Numbered from the stretch's first letter, positions 1-8,743 are shown. The stretch is 62,106 bases of DNA from an uncultured Clostridia bacterium (GCA_944393255.1 CALXZP010000041.1:1-62106), one strand, 5' to 3'. Program-made: numbers and translations. Notes: generated by a model from the sequence alone, not told the origin.

Positions 1-590
1 TTATCTATAGCGCTGCCCTTTGTAACTCCCTTTTTCATAACGTCAAGCCAATTGCTTCCGGATACCGCAACTATATGACTATCATAATAGTCTGACAATA
101 ATTTATAGCAATGCGCCTCCGAGCCTAAGTTATCATATATCGCAAGCTTTAAAACCTCGTCATTTTCAGCCGCCCTGCACAAATCATCAACAGTCTCATA
201 CGCCAGATAATAGGGGAGTATCTCATGCAGCACAGGCTCATTTCTTGCCTCGCCGTAAGCGCTCTTTACTCCGCATACAACCGGATACAGATCCTTATCA
301 CTCTTTATAAGCTTTATTATATCAACGCAGCTTTTTGTATCAACACTCTCGCATATAAGCTGACTACCCTTATCGTCATAAACCATTGCCCCGTTTTCGG
401 CTATTATATATATCTTGTCCCTGACATTTTTGAGCTGCTCGCATAAGCTGTAATACTGTCTGCCGCTGGAAATAGCAAACTTCACTCCACGCTTGTCAAG
501 CTCCTCAAGCACATATTCAAAACGCTTCGGAAACTCCTTATTACTGTTTAAAAGAGTACCGTCCATATCGCACGCTATAAATTTTATCAT
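1..590 (-). CDS. Cof-type HAD-superfamily phosphatase, truncated by the window edge
   Basis: About 196 codons are visible from ATG at 588-590; the reading frame runs off the left edge, so the C-terminus is missing. The N-terminus MIKFIACDMDGTLLNS carries HAD motif I (DxDGT, Asp nucleophile and general acid). It is followed by AISSGR (motif II) and AENGAMV, the usual order in Cof/HAD-IIB sugar-phosphate or nucleotide phosphatases. The last visible residues (KGSAID) match the region around the motif III lysine. The GDGxND motif would lie outside the window. Family members hydrolyse small phosphorylated metabolites in the cytoplasm; the substrate cannot be told. It lies downstream of gap on the same strand, separated by a terminator. 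Confidence 0.85.
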   Translation of the reverse strand, partial: MIKFIACDMDGTLLNSNKEFPKRFEYVLEELDKRGVKFAISSGRQYYSLCEQLKNVRDKIYIIAENGAMVYDDKGSQLICESVDTKSCVDIIKLIKSDKDLYPVVCGVKSAYGEARNEPVLHEILPYYLAYETVDDLCRAAENDEVLKLAIYDNLGSEAHCYKLLSDYYDSHIVAVSGSNWLDVMKKGVTKGSAID

Positions 591-612
591 AAATTCACCT
601 CACGCTATCCCC

Positions 613-640
613 AAAAAAGCCGCCCTGTCGGACGGCTTTT
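613..640 (-). terminator. Intrinsic terminator of gap
   Basis: On the minus strand an AAGCCGTCC / GGCGGCTT stem is followed by six T residues just after the gap stop codon. It separates gap from the HAD phosphatase gene. Confidence 0.75.
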
Positions 641-662
641 CTGTAATTATACCTGACTTGAA

Positions 663-1676
663 TTATTTCAACTCAGCGAAATACTTGATTGTTCTTACCA
701 TCTGTGATGTGTATGAGTTCTCGTTGTCATACCATGATACAACCTGTACCTCATACAAGCCATCGCCGATTTCTGCTACCATTGTCTGAGTTGCGTCAAA
801 CAATGAACCGTATCTCATACCTACGATATCTGATGAAACGATCTCATCCTCGTTGTAACCGAATGACTCGTTTGCAGCAGCCTTCATTGCAGCATTGATG
901 CCTTCCTTAGTAACATCACCCTTAACAACAGCTGTAAGGATTGTTGTTGAACCTGTCGGAGTAGGAACTCTCTGAGCTGAACCGATAAGCTTTCCGTTAA
1001 GCTCCGGAATAACAAGACCGATTGCCTTTGCAGCACCTGTTGAGTTCGGAACGATGTTAACAGCCGCAGCTCTTGATCTTCTGAGATCGCCCTTTCTCTG
1101 CGGACCGTCAAGAGTCATCTGGTCGCCTGTATAAGCGTGGATGGTACACATGATACCTGACTGAACAGCTGCGTACTTGTTGAGCGCGTCAGCCATCGGA
1201 GCCAGACAGTTAGTTGTACATGAAGCAGCTGAAATGATCTTGTCATCGGGCGTAAGTGTTGAATGGTTTACGTTGTAAACGATCGTCGGGAGGTCGTTTC
1301 CAGCCGGAGCTGATATAACGACTTTCTTAGCGCCTGCATTGATGTGCGCCTCAGCCTTAGCCTTCGATGTGTAGAAGCCTGAGCACTCGAGAACAACGTC
1401 AACGTCGAGGTCGCCCCACGGGCAATTGTTTGCATCCGGGAAAGCGTAGATCTTGATCTCTTTGCCGCATACGATGATCGAATCCTCTGTTGAGGATACC
1501 TCATCGGCATGCTCGTACTTACCCTGCGATGAATCATACTTCAGAAGATGAGCGAGCATCTTCGGGCTTGTGAGGTCGTTTATAGCAACAACTTCATAGC
1601 CTTCTGCGCCGAACATCTGTCTGAAAGCAAGACGTCCGATACGTCCAAAACCATTGATAGCAACTTTAACTGCCAT
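663..1676 (-). CDS. gap: Type I glyceraldehyde-3-phosphate dehydrogenase
   Basis: The 337-residue protein has the family's usual length. It starts with the NAD-binding GFGRIGR motif (residues 9-15) and an Asp at position 34 that favours NAD+. The catalytic Cys is C153 in SAASCTTNC, and the C-terminal SWYDNE motif is present. It catalyses oxidative phosphorylation of glyceraldehyde-3-phosphate in cytosolic glycolysis. The ATG is preceded by a strong AGGAGG site at 1684-1689. It is monocistronic, with its own promoter about 110 bp upstream and a terminator downstream; pgk and tpi are not adjacent. The leader carries strong inverted repeats (separate entry). Confidence 0.97.
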   Translation of the reverse strand: MAVKVAINGFGRIGRLAFRQMFGAEGYEVVAINDLTSPKMLAHLLKYDSSQGKYEHADEVSSTEDSIIVCGKEIKIYAFPDANNCPWGDLDVDVVLECSGFYTSKAKAEAHINAGAKKVVISAPAGNDLPTIVYNVNHSTLTPDDKIISAASCTTNCLAPMADALNKYAAVQSGIMCTIHAYTGDQMTLDGPQRKGDLRRSRAAAVNIVPNSTGAAKAIGLVIPELNGKLIGSAQRVPTPTGSTTILTAVVKGDVTKEGINAAMKAAANESFGYNEDEIVSSDIVGMRYGSLFDATQTMVAEIGDGLYEVQVVSWYDNENSYTSQMVRTIKYFAELK

Positions 1677-1717
1677 TTCTAATTCCTCCTAAAAATATAT
1701 ATATTTTTACAGAACCG

Positions 1718-1740
1718 CGTACCGAAAGCTATTCGGTACG
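1718..1740 (-). other. Perfect inverted repeat in the gap 5' leader
   Basis: CGTACCGAA - 5 nt - TTCGGTACG is a perfect 9-bp dyad. It sits between promoter and ribosome site and is followed by an AT-rich palindrome at about 1691-1708. A second GC hairpin lies at about 1749-1770. It could be an mRNA-stabilising hairpin or an operator; it lacks the T-run of a terminator. Confidence 0.5.
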
Positions 1741-1783
1741 ACCGGAAACGCCCGCTTGAAAACAGGCGCTTCCATGTGATTCT

Positions 1784-1812
1784 ATTTTACCTCAATTTTG
1801 CCGAACTTACAA
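1784..1812 (-). promoter_or_regulatory. SigA-type promoter of gap
   Basis: Reading on the minus strand: TTGTAA (1807-1812), 17-nt spacer, TAAAAT (1784-1789). Confidence 0.6.
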
Positions 1813-1877
1813 GTGTTTTTGTTAAAATTCTAAATAATGCACAAAATAATTGTTTATTTTTTAGCAATATTGAGGAC

Positions 1878-4800
1878 TTATACCTTTTCAACGCCGAGGC
1901 TGACATTTTCGCCGTTTATGTTCCATTCTCTGGATGAGCCGCATTCTTCATCGGTAAGGATATCGTCTGCCAGCACCTGCGTTCTTATATATTCTCCGTT
2001 GCGTTCCAGTATCCCCTTTATGCGGTCGTTGCCCGATTCGTAGATCTTTATATGATCCATTACCTCAAAGCCCGAATCCTTGCGCATTGTCTGGAGCTTT
2101 GAAACAAGCTCTCTTACAAAGCCTTCTTCTATAAGCTTGTCGTCAAGCTTTGTGCAGAGAACTACCGTCACTCCGTTGTCCTGGTCGGTCACGTAGTCGT
2201 CGGATCTTACGGATTCTATGAGCAGATCCTCTTCGGCTATCTGCTCCGCTGTTCCTGCGATCTCAAGCTCTATATATCCGCGCGCGTTTATATCCGCTAT
2301 TGCCGCCGCGCCGTCTATAGCCGCAAGCTTTTCCCTGACTTCGTTTATATTTTTACCGAAGCGTCTGCCCAGCGTGCGCAGCTGCGGCTTGAAGCAGTAG
2401 GAAGCAAATTGTGAAGCGTCGTCTATAAATTCAACGGCTTTGACATTGAGCTCTGTTTTTATTATATCTTTGTAGAGATCCTTAAGCTCGCTGCCGGCTT
2501 TTACATATACGGCTGAAAGCGGCTGCCGGCTCTTCAGTCCCGAAGCGTTGCGGCATGCGCGGCCGAGAACGACTATGTCAACGACCTCGCCCATGTCATC
2601 TTCAAGCTGCTTGTCGATATATTCCTCGTTTACTGACGGGAAATCGCAGAGGTGTATGCTTTCCGGCGCGTCCGGACGGACCGAACGAACAAGGTTCTGA
2701 TATATGTCCTCGGTCATGAACGGTATCATGGGCGCAGCCGCCTTTATAAGCGTTACAAGCGCAGTGTAAAGCGTCATATACGCATTTATCTTATCCTGCG
2801 TCATATCCTTAACCCAGAACCTCTGGCGTGAAAGGCGCACGTACCAGTTTGACATATCGTCAACAAATTTATCAAGCAGTTTCGTTGTTTCCGTTATCTT
2901 ATAGTTAGACAGATTGCTGTCAGTCGCTTTAACTACCGAGTTTATCCTCGACAGCAGCCATTTGTCCATAACGGACAGCTTGTCGTATTCAAGCGTGTAC
3001 TTTGAAGGATCAAAGCTGTCGATGTTTGCATAGAGCACGAAGAACGCATAAGTGTTCCAGAGAGTGCCCATGAATTTGCGCTGTCCCTCGGTAACGGCCT
3101 TGTCGTGGAAGCGGTTGGGCAGCCACGGAGCCGAATTTGAATAGAAGTACCAGCGTATAGCGTCCGCGCCGTGTTTTTCGAGCGCATCGAAAGGATCCAC
3201 GGCATTGCCCTTTGATTTGGACATTTTCTGACCGTTTTCATCCTGGACAAGTCCGAGAACGATAACGTTCTTGTACGGAGCCTTGTTGAAAAGGATCGTC
3301 GATTCGGCAAGCAGGGAATAGAACCAGCCGCGTGTCTGATCCACCGCCTCGCTTATGAAATCGGCGGGGAAGTTCTCCTCAAAGATCTCCTTGTTCTCGA
3401 ACGGATAGTGCCACTGTGCGAAAGGCATGGCGCCCGAATCGAACCAGCAGTCTATTACCTCAGGCACTCTGTGCATTTCTCCGCCGCAGTCCGGACATTT
3501 GATGGTCACTTCATCGACGAACGGACGGTGGAGCTCGATATCGTCGGGACAGTTATCCGACATTTCCTTAAGCTCCGCTATAGAGCCTACAACGTGGCGT
3601 TTGCCGCAGGAGCATTCCCATACGTTGAGCGGCGTACCCCAGTAGCGGTTACGGCTTATTCCCCAGTCCTGAACATTTTCGAGCCATGAACCGAAGCGGC
3701 CTTCGCCTATCGTTTTGGGTATCCAGTTTATTGTTTTATTGTTCTTTATAAGATCGTCCTTAACGGCGGTCATTTTTATGAACCATGTATCTCTCGCGTA
3801 GTAGATGAGCGGAGTGTCGCATCTCCAGCAGAACGGATAGCTGTGCTCGAATTTCGGCGCGCTGAACAGCAGACCTCTCTCGTCAAGATCCGCCAGTATA
3901 AGCTTGTCTGCATCCTTGCAGAATACACCTTCCCATTTTGTACCCTTTGTAAGGCAGCCTTTGCCGTCAACGAGCTGCAGGAACGGAAGACCGTAATTTC
4001 TGCCTACCTTTGAGTCGTCCTCACCGAATGCCGGCGCGATGTGTACAACGCCTGTACCGTCCGTAAGCGTTACATAGCCGTCGCATGTAACGTAATAGGC
4101 CTTTTTGGGCAGATCGTTCTGCTCGTAGAGTCCCGTATATTCGATGTATTCGAGGTCTCTGCCCTTGTATTCGCATACGGTCTCCGTTTCGGTATCCGGG
4201 AAGTTGTTCTCAACAAGCGCCTTCGCAAGGATGTAATATGAATTTCCGGCCTTGATCTTCACATAGGTCTCTTCAGGGTTTACGCAGAGCGCAACGTTTG
4301 ACGGCAGCGTCCACGGGGTCGTCGTCCAAGCGAGAAGGTATGTGTTTTCCTCGCCTTTAACGGCGAATTTGGCGGTGGCGGAGCGTTCCTTGACATCCTT
4401 GTAGCCCTGAGCCACCTCGTGCGATGAGAGCGGAGTTCCGCAGCGCGGGCAGTAGGGGACTATTTTGTGTCCTTTATACAGCAGTTCCTTTTCCCATATC
4501 TGCTTGAGCGCCCACCATTCGGATTCTATAAAATTGTTGTCATAGGTAACGTACGGGTCGTCCATATCCGCCCAAAAGCCGACTGTTGAGGAGAAGTCCT
4601 CCCACATGCCCTTGTATTTCCAGACACTTTCCTTGCATTCCTTTATAAACGGCTCCAGACCGTAACCCTCGATCTGTTCCTTTCCGTTTATACCGAGCTT
4701 TTTTTCCACCTCAAGCTCAACGGGAAGACCGTGGGTATCCCAGCCGGCTTTTCTGATTATCTTATAGCCCTTCATAGTGCGATACCGCGGTATCATATCC

Positions 4801-5000
4801 TTTATTACGCGCGTCAGGACATGACCGATATGCGGTTTTCCGTTTGCCGTCGGGGGACCGTCATAGAAGGTATATACCTCGCCGTCCGCACGGGTATCTA
4901 TACTTTTTTGGAAAATGCTATGCTCTTTCCAGAACTGCTCGATCTTTTTTTCGCGTTCAACAAAATTGAGATCGGTATCGACCTTTTTATAGGTGCTCAT
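1878..5000 (-). CDS. ileS: Isoleucyl-tRNA synthetase, long (type 2) form
   Basis: It charges tRNA-Ile. The chosen start is ATG at 4998-5000 (MSTYKKVD), behind AGAGG; the open frame continues upstream only through non-coding leader. The protein is 1040 residues, longer than the roughly 930-residue type 1 enzymes. HIGH is intact (PHIGH, after FYDGPPTANG), as is the KMSKS loop (QKMSKSKGN), with Zn-ligand-like CPRCG and C-x-C pairs between. The sequence around HIGH (GPPTANGKPHIGHVLTRVIKD) is the eukaryote-like IleS2 branch, which is known to be naturally less sensitive to mupirocin. Expression is controlled by a T-box leader upstream. Confidence 0.96.
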   Translation of the reverse strand: MSTYKKVDTDLNFVEREKKIEQFWKEHSIFQKSIDTRADGEVYTFYDGPPTANGKPHIGHVLTRVIKDMIPRYRTMKGYKIIRKAGWDTHGLPVELEVEKKLGINGKEQIEGYGLEPFIKECKESVWKYKGMWEDFSSTVGFWADMDDPYVTYDNNFIESEWWALKQIWEKELLYKGHKIVPYCPRCGTPLSSHEVAQGYKDVKERSATAKFAVKGEENTYLLAWTTTPWTLPSNVALCVNPEETYVKIKAGNSYYILAKALVENNFPDTETETVCEYKGRDLEYIEYTGLYEQNDLPKKAYYVTCDGYVTLTDGTGVVHIAPAFGEDDSKVGRNYGLPFLQLVDGKGCLTKGTKWEGVFCKDADKLILADLDERGLLFSAPKFEHSYPFCWRCDTPLIYYARDTWFIKMTAVKDDLIKNNKTINWIPKTIGEGRFGSWLENVQDWGISRNRYWGTPLNVWECSCGKRHVVGSIAELKEMSDNCPDDIELHRPFVDEVTIKCPDCGGEMHRVPEVIDCWFDSGAMPFAQWHYPFENKEIFEENFPADFISEAVDQTRGWFYSLLAESTILFNKAPYKNVIVLGLVQDENGQKMSKSKGNAVDPFDALEKHGADAIRWYFYSNSAPWLPNRFHDKAVTEGQRKFMGTLWNTYAFFVLYANIDSFDPSKYTLEYDKLSVMDKWLLSRINSVVKATDSNLSNYKITETTKLLDKFVDDMSNWYVRLSRQRFWVKDMTQDKINAYMTLYTALVTLIKAAAPMIPFMTEDIYQNLVRSVRPDAPESIHLCDFPSVNEEYIDKQLEDDMGEVVDIVVLGRACRNASGLKSRQPLSAVYVKAGSELKDLYKDIIKTELNVKAVEFIDDASQFASYCFKPQLRTLGRRFGKNINEVREKLAAIDGAAAIADINARGYIELEIAGTAEQIAEEDLLIESVRSDDYVTDQDNGVTVVLCTKLDDKLIEEGFVRELVSKLQTMRKDSGFEVMDHIKIYESGNDRIKGILERNGEYIRTQVLADDILTDEECGSSREWNINGENVSLGVEKV

Positions 5001-5036
5001 TTTTTCATTCCTCTCTTTCAGAAATATTATTATCAG

Positions 5037-5115
5037 GGCAAAGACGTCATCGCGCCTGTTTCGGCGGGAGTTATGATCTCCCGGAGAAAGCTGAGGAGCT
5101 AATGCTCCCTTTGCC
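5037..5115 (+). repeat. Structured intergenic element, copy A
   Basis: Its ends are complementary (GGCAAAG 5037-5043 with CTTTGCC 5109-5115). They enclose a GCC/GGC hairpin, a GGGAG/CTCCC hairpin and a GGAGC-TAAT-GCTCC hairpin. A related element, with the same GCAAAGACGTC start and TGAGGAGCTnAnGCTCCCTnTGC end, lies at 20055-20158. Here it falls between the T-box terminator and ileS, on the strand opposite to ileS transcription. Confidence 0.5.
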
Positions 5116-5145
5116 GATGTAAATGCGTCCAAGACTGCCGAAAAC

Positions 5146-5432
5146 CAAAAAGCCCCTGTCTTGATCAACAAGACAGGGGCTGTGCTTCCTCTGCTATACC
5201 ACTCGTTAAATCAGCATACCGTCATATGCGCTCCCATAACGGCGGAGATCCCGGCTCGGCTTAATAGCGCGGTGCGCGTTCGGCCTTGCGGCTCGGAAGT
5301 GATATTCGTCCCGCGCTACTCGCCTCCGGTCTCACACCGTCACCGGATCGCTCTGCGCTTTTACACGGAATTACTGTCTTCGTCAATGCCTTTAGAAATT
5401 ATAGTGCGGAAATGCTTCCGCTGTTTTTTACG
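5146..5432 (-). promoter_or_regulatory. T-box leader (Ile specifier) controlling ileS
   Basis: The minus-strand leader has the AG-bulge region and the specifier loop context GAAT-AUC-ACUUCCGAGC, with AUC (Ile) at 5301-5303. A UGGU sequence able to pair with the tRNA NCCA end lies in GAGUGGUAUAGCA (about 5190-5206). A strong terminator follows (arms 5151-5163 and 5169-5181, perfect 13-bp stem, then T residues). The T-box core deviates from the usual AGGGUGGNACCGCG. Known mechanism: uncharged tRNA-Ile binding prevents termination. Confidence 0.88.
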
Positions 5433-5438
5433 AGTAAT

Positions 5439-5467
5439 ATTATATTACAATGATACCCGATTGTCAA
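5439..5467 (-). promoter_or_regulatory. Consensus promoter of the ileS T-box transcript
   Basis: Perfect TTGACA (5462-5467), 17-nt spacer, TATAAT (5439-5444) on the minus strand. The predicted start is near 5432. Confidence 0.85.
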
Positions 5468-5510
5468 TAGCTTTTGCAAGAAAAATAAGCGTTTATATGC
5501 CTGCGCAGCC

Positions 5511-5657
5511 TTATTCGTTCCAATCGAGCACATATGTAGTGCTTTTAAAGCTGTTCGATGCATCGGACGGCATATATTCAGGATCGCCGCTTGCAGCCAA
5601 TATGGTTTCCGACGTGAATAATTCGATCTTTAATTCCGGTGTTTTATATTTTTTCAT
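5511..5657 (-). CDS. Small peptide with PE-L-K-I...SG motif, unknown function
   Basis: A 48-codon gene (MKKYKTPELKIELFTSETIL...) starting at ATG 5655-5657 behind a good site (AAAGGAG, about 9 nt away). It lies 22 bp after the stop of the secreted beta-helix gene on the same strand, so the two are probably co-transcribed. It has no signal peptide and no Cys. The segment TPELKIELFTSETILAASG aligns with MPEMKITAFMEENIVTQSG in the small gene at 45412-45588, which also follows a secreted protein gene; both end in an aromatic-rich tail. I do not recognise a named family. It may be a partner or modified peptide tied to surface-protein export, but that is inference. Confidence 0.7.
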   Translation of the reverse strand: MKKYKTPELKIELFTSETILAASGDPEYMPSDASNSFKSTTYVLDWNE

Positions 5658-5679
5658 TGTATTTTGCTCCTTTACAGTG

Positions 5680-7017
5680 TTATTTCAATTCTATGGTTCC
5701 GGTCACGTCTGCCGGTGCGTTCAATACAAGAACTGAGAAGCTGACCGAACCGTCAGTTGTTATTGTCGGGATATCTATTGTTTTCTCTATTGTCTTTTGT
5801 TCTGACTCGGATGACAATATGATGTTCGCTTTGGATATTGCCGACAGACCTGTTTTTTCAAAATCAAAGTAATGTCCTGCGGTATCTTCCGAAACTGTTG
5901 TTCGGAACGGCATGGCGCTGCCCATATCTTCTTTGACTGTCGGCTCCAATGAATAATAACCGTCGCGGTATACGAATTTATATCCGTCCGGTACACATTC
6001 CGAAAGCAGAATGCTGCCGTTCATAATATCCGAGAATTTACCGCCGTTTATGGTGAACGCATCTACGCTGAGATCAGCGCCTATTTTTGTGCCGACCACG
6101 CCGTTAAAAATGCCGCCGTTTATTATTATCTTATCCGATGGAGCCATGCCCACGTCATTGTCACTGTTCAATACGCAGTATTTATAACTGCCTGCATTGA
6201 AAGTACCGTCATTGATGGTCACTGAGGCGTCATTTGAGATGTATAGTCCGTAAAACGCTCTGGCGCCGGTGTATGATCCGTCTGTAAGCTCGGCTGCGGT
6301 GTATGTGCCGCCGTTTATAGTTCCTGTGCCGCCTATATATAATCCGCCTTGAACGCCTTGTATGTTTGTTCCGTTGAATTCAGCTTCGCCGACACTTTGG
6401 ACACAGTACGACCAAAGATTTACGCCGTTCGGGGTTTGCAGTCCGTTATGTGAATGAGATGTGAGCGTACATTTGCCTGCTTTAAGAAATCCCTCGCTGT
6501 AAACGGCTCCGGTCGTTTGTGAGAACACACGGACGTCATCTCCTATTGTAAGGGAAGAGCCGGGTCTTGTTCTGAGCACGGCGCCCCCTGCATCGCCCGT
6601 GTAGCCTATTGCATGATAATATCCGTCTTTAATTGTAAGACCTCCGTATACGTCAAATGCGCCGTAAGAATCACTGTCTATTTCGCCGTTTCCGTATACG
6701 GCAAGGGAAGAGCCGCTGCTTATAATAAACGGTCTTCCGGTAAATCCAACTGCGGTTATTTTCTTTCCGTTCATATCGAAATTCAAATCATAGCCGTTCG
6801 GTATGGTCAGAGAAGATGTCATGGTCACATCAGAGCTGAGTTTTATTGTATCATCTTCATTCAATACAATGGAACCGCTCTCTATCCCGGAAACAAGTTC
6901 TGTAAAGTCTGCGAAGCTGCCGCCGTTTCCGACCGTGACGTCTGCGGCAAGCGCTGCCGCAGCCCCGGCCGACAGGGCAAAGGCTGCGGTAATAGTGAAT
7001 AATAATTTTTTTATCAT
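5680..7017 (-). CDS. Secreted beta-helix repeat protein
   Basis: The 445-residue product starts at ATG 7015-7017 behind AAAGGAGG. An N-terminal signal peptide (MIKKLLFTITAAFALSAGAA, cleavage near ALAAD) is followed by many short TINGG/TINDGTF-type repeats (for example SVTINDGTF, KIIINGGIFNG, AFTINGGKFS). These are the hallmark of right-handed parallel beta-helix (pectate-lyase-like) folds. No catalytic residues or SLH/LPXTG anchor can be recognised, so it may be an adhesin or surface glycan binder rather than an enzyme. Its promoter overlaps a perfect palindrome and faces a small Cro-type regulator gene, which suggests tight repression. A small peptide gene follows in the same transcript. Confidence 0.8.
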   Translation of the reverse strand: MIKKLLFTITAAFALSAGAAAALAADVTVGNGGSFADFTELVSGIESGSIVLNEDDTIKLSSDVTMTSSLTIPNGYDLNFDMNGKKITAVGFTGRPFIISSGSSLAVYGNGEIDSDSYGAFDVYGGLTIKDGYYHAIGYTGDAGGAVLRTRPGSSLTIGDDVRVFSQTTGAVYSEGFLKAGKCTLTSHSHNGLQTPNGVNLWSYCVQSVGEAEFNGTNIQGVQGGLYIGGTGTINGGTYTAAELTDGSYTGARAFYGLYISNDASVTINDGTFNAGSYKYCVLNSDNDVGMAPSDKIIINGGIFNGVVGTKIGADLSVDAFTINGGKFSDIMNGSILLSECVPDGYKFVYRDGYYSLEPTVKEDMGSAMPFRTTVSEDTAGHYFDFEKTGLSAISKANIILSSESEQKTIEKTIDIPTITTDGSVSFSVLVLNAPADVTGTIELK

Positions 7018-7035
7018 AAAACGAACCTCCTTTAT

Positions 7036-7089
7036 TACTATATACATAGTAACTATGTATATAGTATCACATCGAAGCTGTATTGTCAA
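7036..7089 (-). promoter_or_regulatory. Promoter with overlapping perfect 14-bp palindromic operator
   Basis: Minus strand: TTGACA (7084-7089), 17-nt spacer, TACTAT (7061-7066). The -10 is the outer part of a perfect inverted repeat (arms 7036-7049 and 7053-7066, TACTATATACATAG, 3-nt centre). A smaller related dyad CTATA-AA-TATAG lies at 7100-7111. A protein bound here would block the start site of the beta-helix gene. Confidence 0.7.
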
Positions 7090-7178
7090 GATAAAATTAC
7101 TATAAATATAGATACTATGAATAACGTACTTGTATAACAGTAACGATGTAAATAGAATAAGATAGAGGAGGTGTTGAC

Positions 7179-7421
7179 GTGACTAAGGATAATTCCATAT
7201 TGTTTTTGAAGGATTACGGTAAAATAAATATAAATTTGAAAGATTTGATGGACGCAAAGGGTATATCCCGTTATCAGCTTGCTTCGCTGATCCATTCGCG
7301 TTTCGAAGTGGTGGATAAGTGGTATAAAAACGATGTGCAGAAGCTGGATCTGGACGTGCTTGCGCGGATATGCTATGTACTTGAGTGCAGACCGGAAGCG
7401 CTGCTTGAATACTGCGAATAA
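7179..7421 (+). CDS. Small Cro/C1-type HTH transcriptional regulator
   Basis: An 80-residue protein starting at GTG 7179 behind AGAGGAGGTG. Residues about 19-70 form a Cro/C1-type helix-turn-helix of the compact HTH_26 kind (LMDAKGISRYQLASLIHSRFEVVDKWYKN...LDLDVLARICYVLECRPEALLEY). It is divergent from the secreted beta-helix gene, with operator-like palindromes (7036-7066, 7100-7111) between, so it probably represses that gene and possibly itself. A promoter TTGTAT-N17-TAGAAT lies just upstream (about 7130-7158). No sensor domain is present. Confidence 0.82.
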   Translation: MTKDNSILFLKDYGKININLKDLMDAKGISRYQLASLIHSRFEVVDKWYKNDVQKLDLDVLARICYVLECRPEALLEYCE

Positions 7422-7422
7422 A

Positions 7423-7460
7423 AAATAACGCCCCCGAACGGATACCTCGTTCGGGAGCGC
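7423..7460 (-). terminator. Terminator of argG
   Basis: A CCCGAACG/CGTTCGGG stem, flanked by extra GC pairs, is followed on the minus strand by TTATTTTTTATT. Confidence 0.75.
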
Positions 7461-7466
7461 AATATA

Positions 7467-8687
7467 TCAATCCTTTATACCGTTTCTTTCTTTCATCATA
7501 GCGCGGACCTTGAGCGGGAGACCGAACAGGTTTATGAAGCCTGCGCTGTCCTTGTGGCTGTAAAGCTCATGGCTGTCGCCAAATGAGGCGATCTCCTCAT
7601 TGTAAAGCGAATACGGCGACTTAGCTCCGGCGGGAGTGCAGTTGCCCTTGTAGAGCTTAAGGCGAACCTCACCGGTAACGAGCTTGTCCATTTCGTCGAA
7701 CATTGCCGACATGGACTCGCGCAGAGGTGTGAACCATTTTCCGTCGTATACCAGCTCTGCAAATTTTATCGCGCTCTGGCGCTTGAACGACTGCGTGTCG
7801 CGGTCGAGGCAGAGGTATTCAAGCTCCTGGATAGCCGTGTAGAGTATGGTGCCGCCGGGAGTTTCATAAACGCCTCTTGATTTCATACCTACGAGCCTGT
7901 CCTCAACTATATCGGCGATGCCTACTCCGTGCTTGCCGCCGAGCTCGTTCAGTTTTTCAACGAGAGGTCTGGGATCCATTTTTTCTCCGTTTACGGAAAC
8001 GGGGCAGCCCGCCTCAAAACCGATAGTAACGTATTCAGCTTCATTCGGAGCCTTTTCCGGTGAAACGCCGAGCTTTAAGAGCGAATCGAACTGCGGTTCG
8101 TTCCACGGATCCTCAAGATCCATGCCTTCGTGACTGATGTGCCATATGTTCCTGTCGCGGGAATAGAGATCCTTCTTTGTTACCGGACATTCTATATGGT
8201 TCTTTTCAGCGTAGTCAACGGCGTCCTCGCGCGATTTGATATCCCATTCTCTCCAGGGAGCTATGATCTTGAGCGACGGATCGAGAGCCTTTATTGAAAG
8301 CTCAAAACGTACCTGGTCGTTGCCCTTGCCGGTAGCGCCGTGGCAGATAGCGACCGCGCCCTCTTTGTGAGCTATATCAACGAGCGCCTTTGCGATTATC
8401 GGACGTGCGTGAGAAGTACCGAGCAGATATTTGCCCTCGTATACAGCGCCGGCCTTAAGAGTGGGGAATATGTAATCCTTAACATATTCGTCACGCAGAT
8501 CTGCGATGTAGCATTTGAGCGCACCTGTGCGCTTTGCTCTCTCTTCAAGACCGTCTGTCTCCTTGCCCTGTCCGACGTCGCCGCATACACAGACTACGTC
8601 ATAGTCATATTTCTCCTTGAGCCAGTGGATTATGATAGATGTATCAAGTCCGCCCGAATAAGCCAAAACAACTTTATCCTTAGCCAA
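7467..8687 (-). CDS. argG: Argininosuccinate synthase
   Basis: It joins citrulline and aspartate using ATP in arginine biosynthesis (cytosol). The 406-residue length is typical. The N-type ATP pyrophosphatase P-loop AYSGGLDTS is at residues 9-17, and the citrulline/aspartate-binding [13 protein letters not shown] stretch follows. The start is TTG at 8685-8687 behind AAAGGA; no ATG gives the conserved N-terminus. argH is not adjacent and no ARG box is obvious. A good promoter and a small GC hairpin (8712-8727) precede it. Confidence 0.97.
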   Translation of the reverse strand: MAKDKVVLAYSGGLDTSIIIHWLKEKYDYDVVCVCGDVGQGKETDGLEERAKRTGALKCYIADLRDEYVKDYIFPTLKAGAVYEGKYLLGTSHARPIIAKALVDIAHKEGAVAICHGATGKGNDQVRFELSIKALDPSLKIIAPWREWDIKSREDAVDYAEKNHIECPVTKKDLYSRDRNIWHISHEGMDLEDPWNEPQFDSLLKLGVSPEKAPNEAEYVTIGFEAGCPVSVNGEKMDPRPLVEKLNELGGKHGVGIADIVEDRLVGMKSRGVYETPGGTILYTAIQELEYLCLDRDTQSFKRQSAIKFAELVYDGKWFTPLRESMSAMFDEMDKLVTGEVRLKLYKGNCTPAGAKSPYSLYNEEIASFGDSHELYSHKDSAGFINLFGLPLKVRAMMKERNGIKD

Positions 8688-8743
8688 AATAATTCATTCC
8701 TTTCAAAACCTGCGCGGGAGTCCGCGCTTTTTAGTATATTCAT

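Noticed and set aside
5001..5171. N-terminal extension of IleRS by 57 residues
   Set aside because: The extension is translated from the T-box leader and its terminator; the ATG at 4998-5000 has a proper ribosome site and the conserved start.
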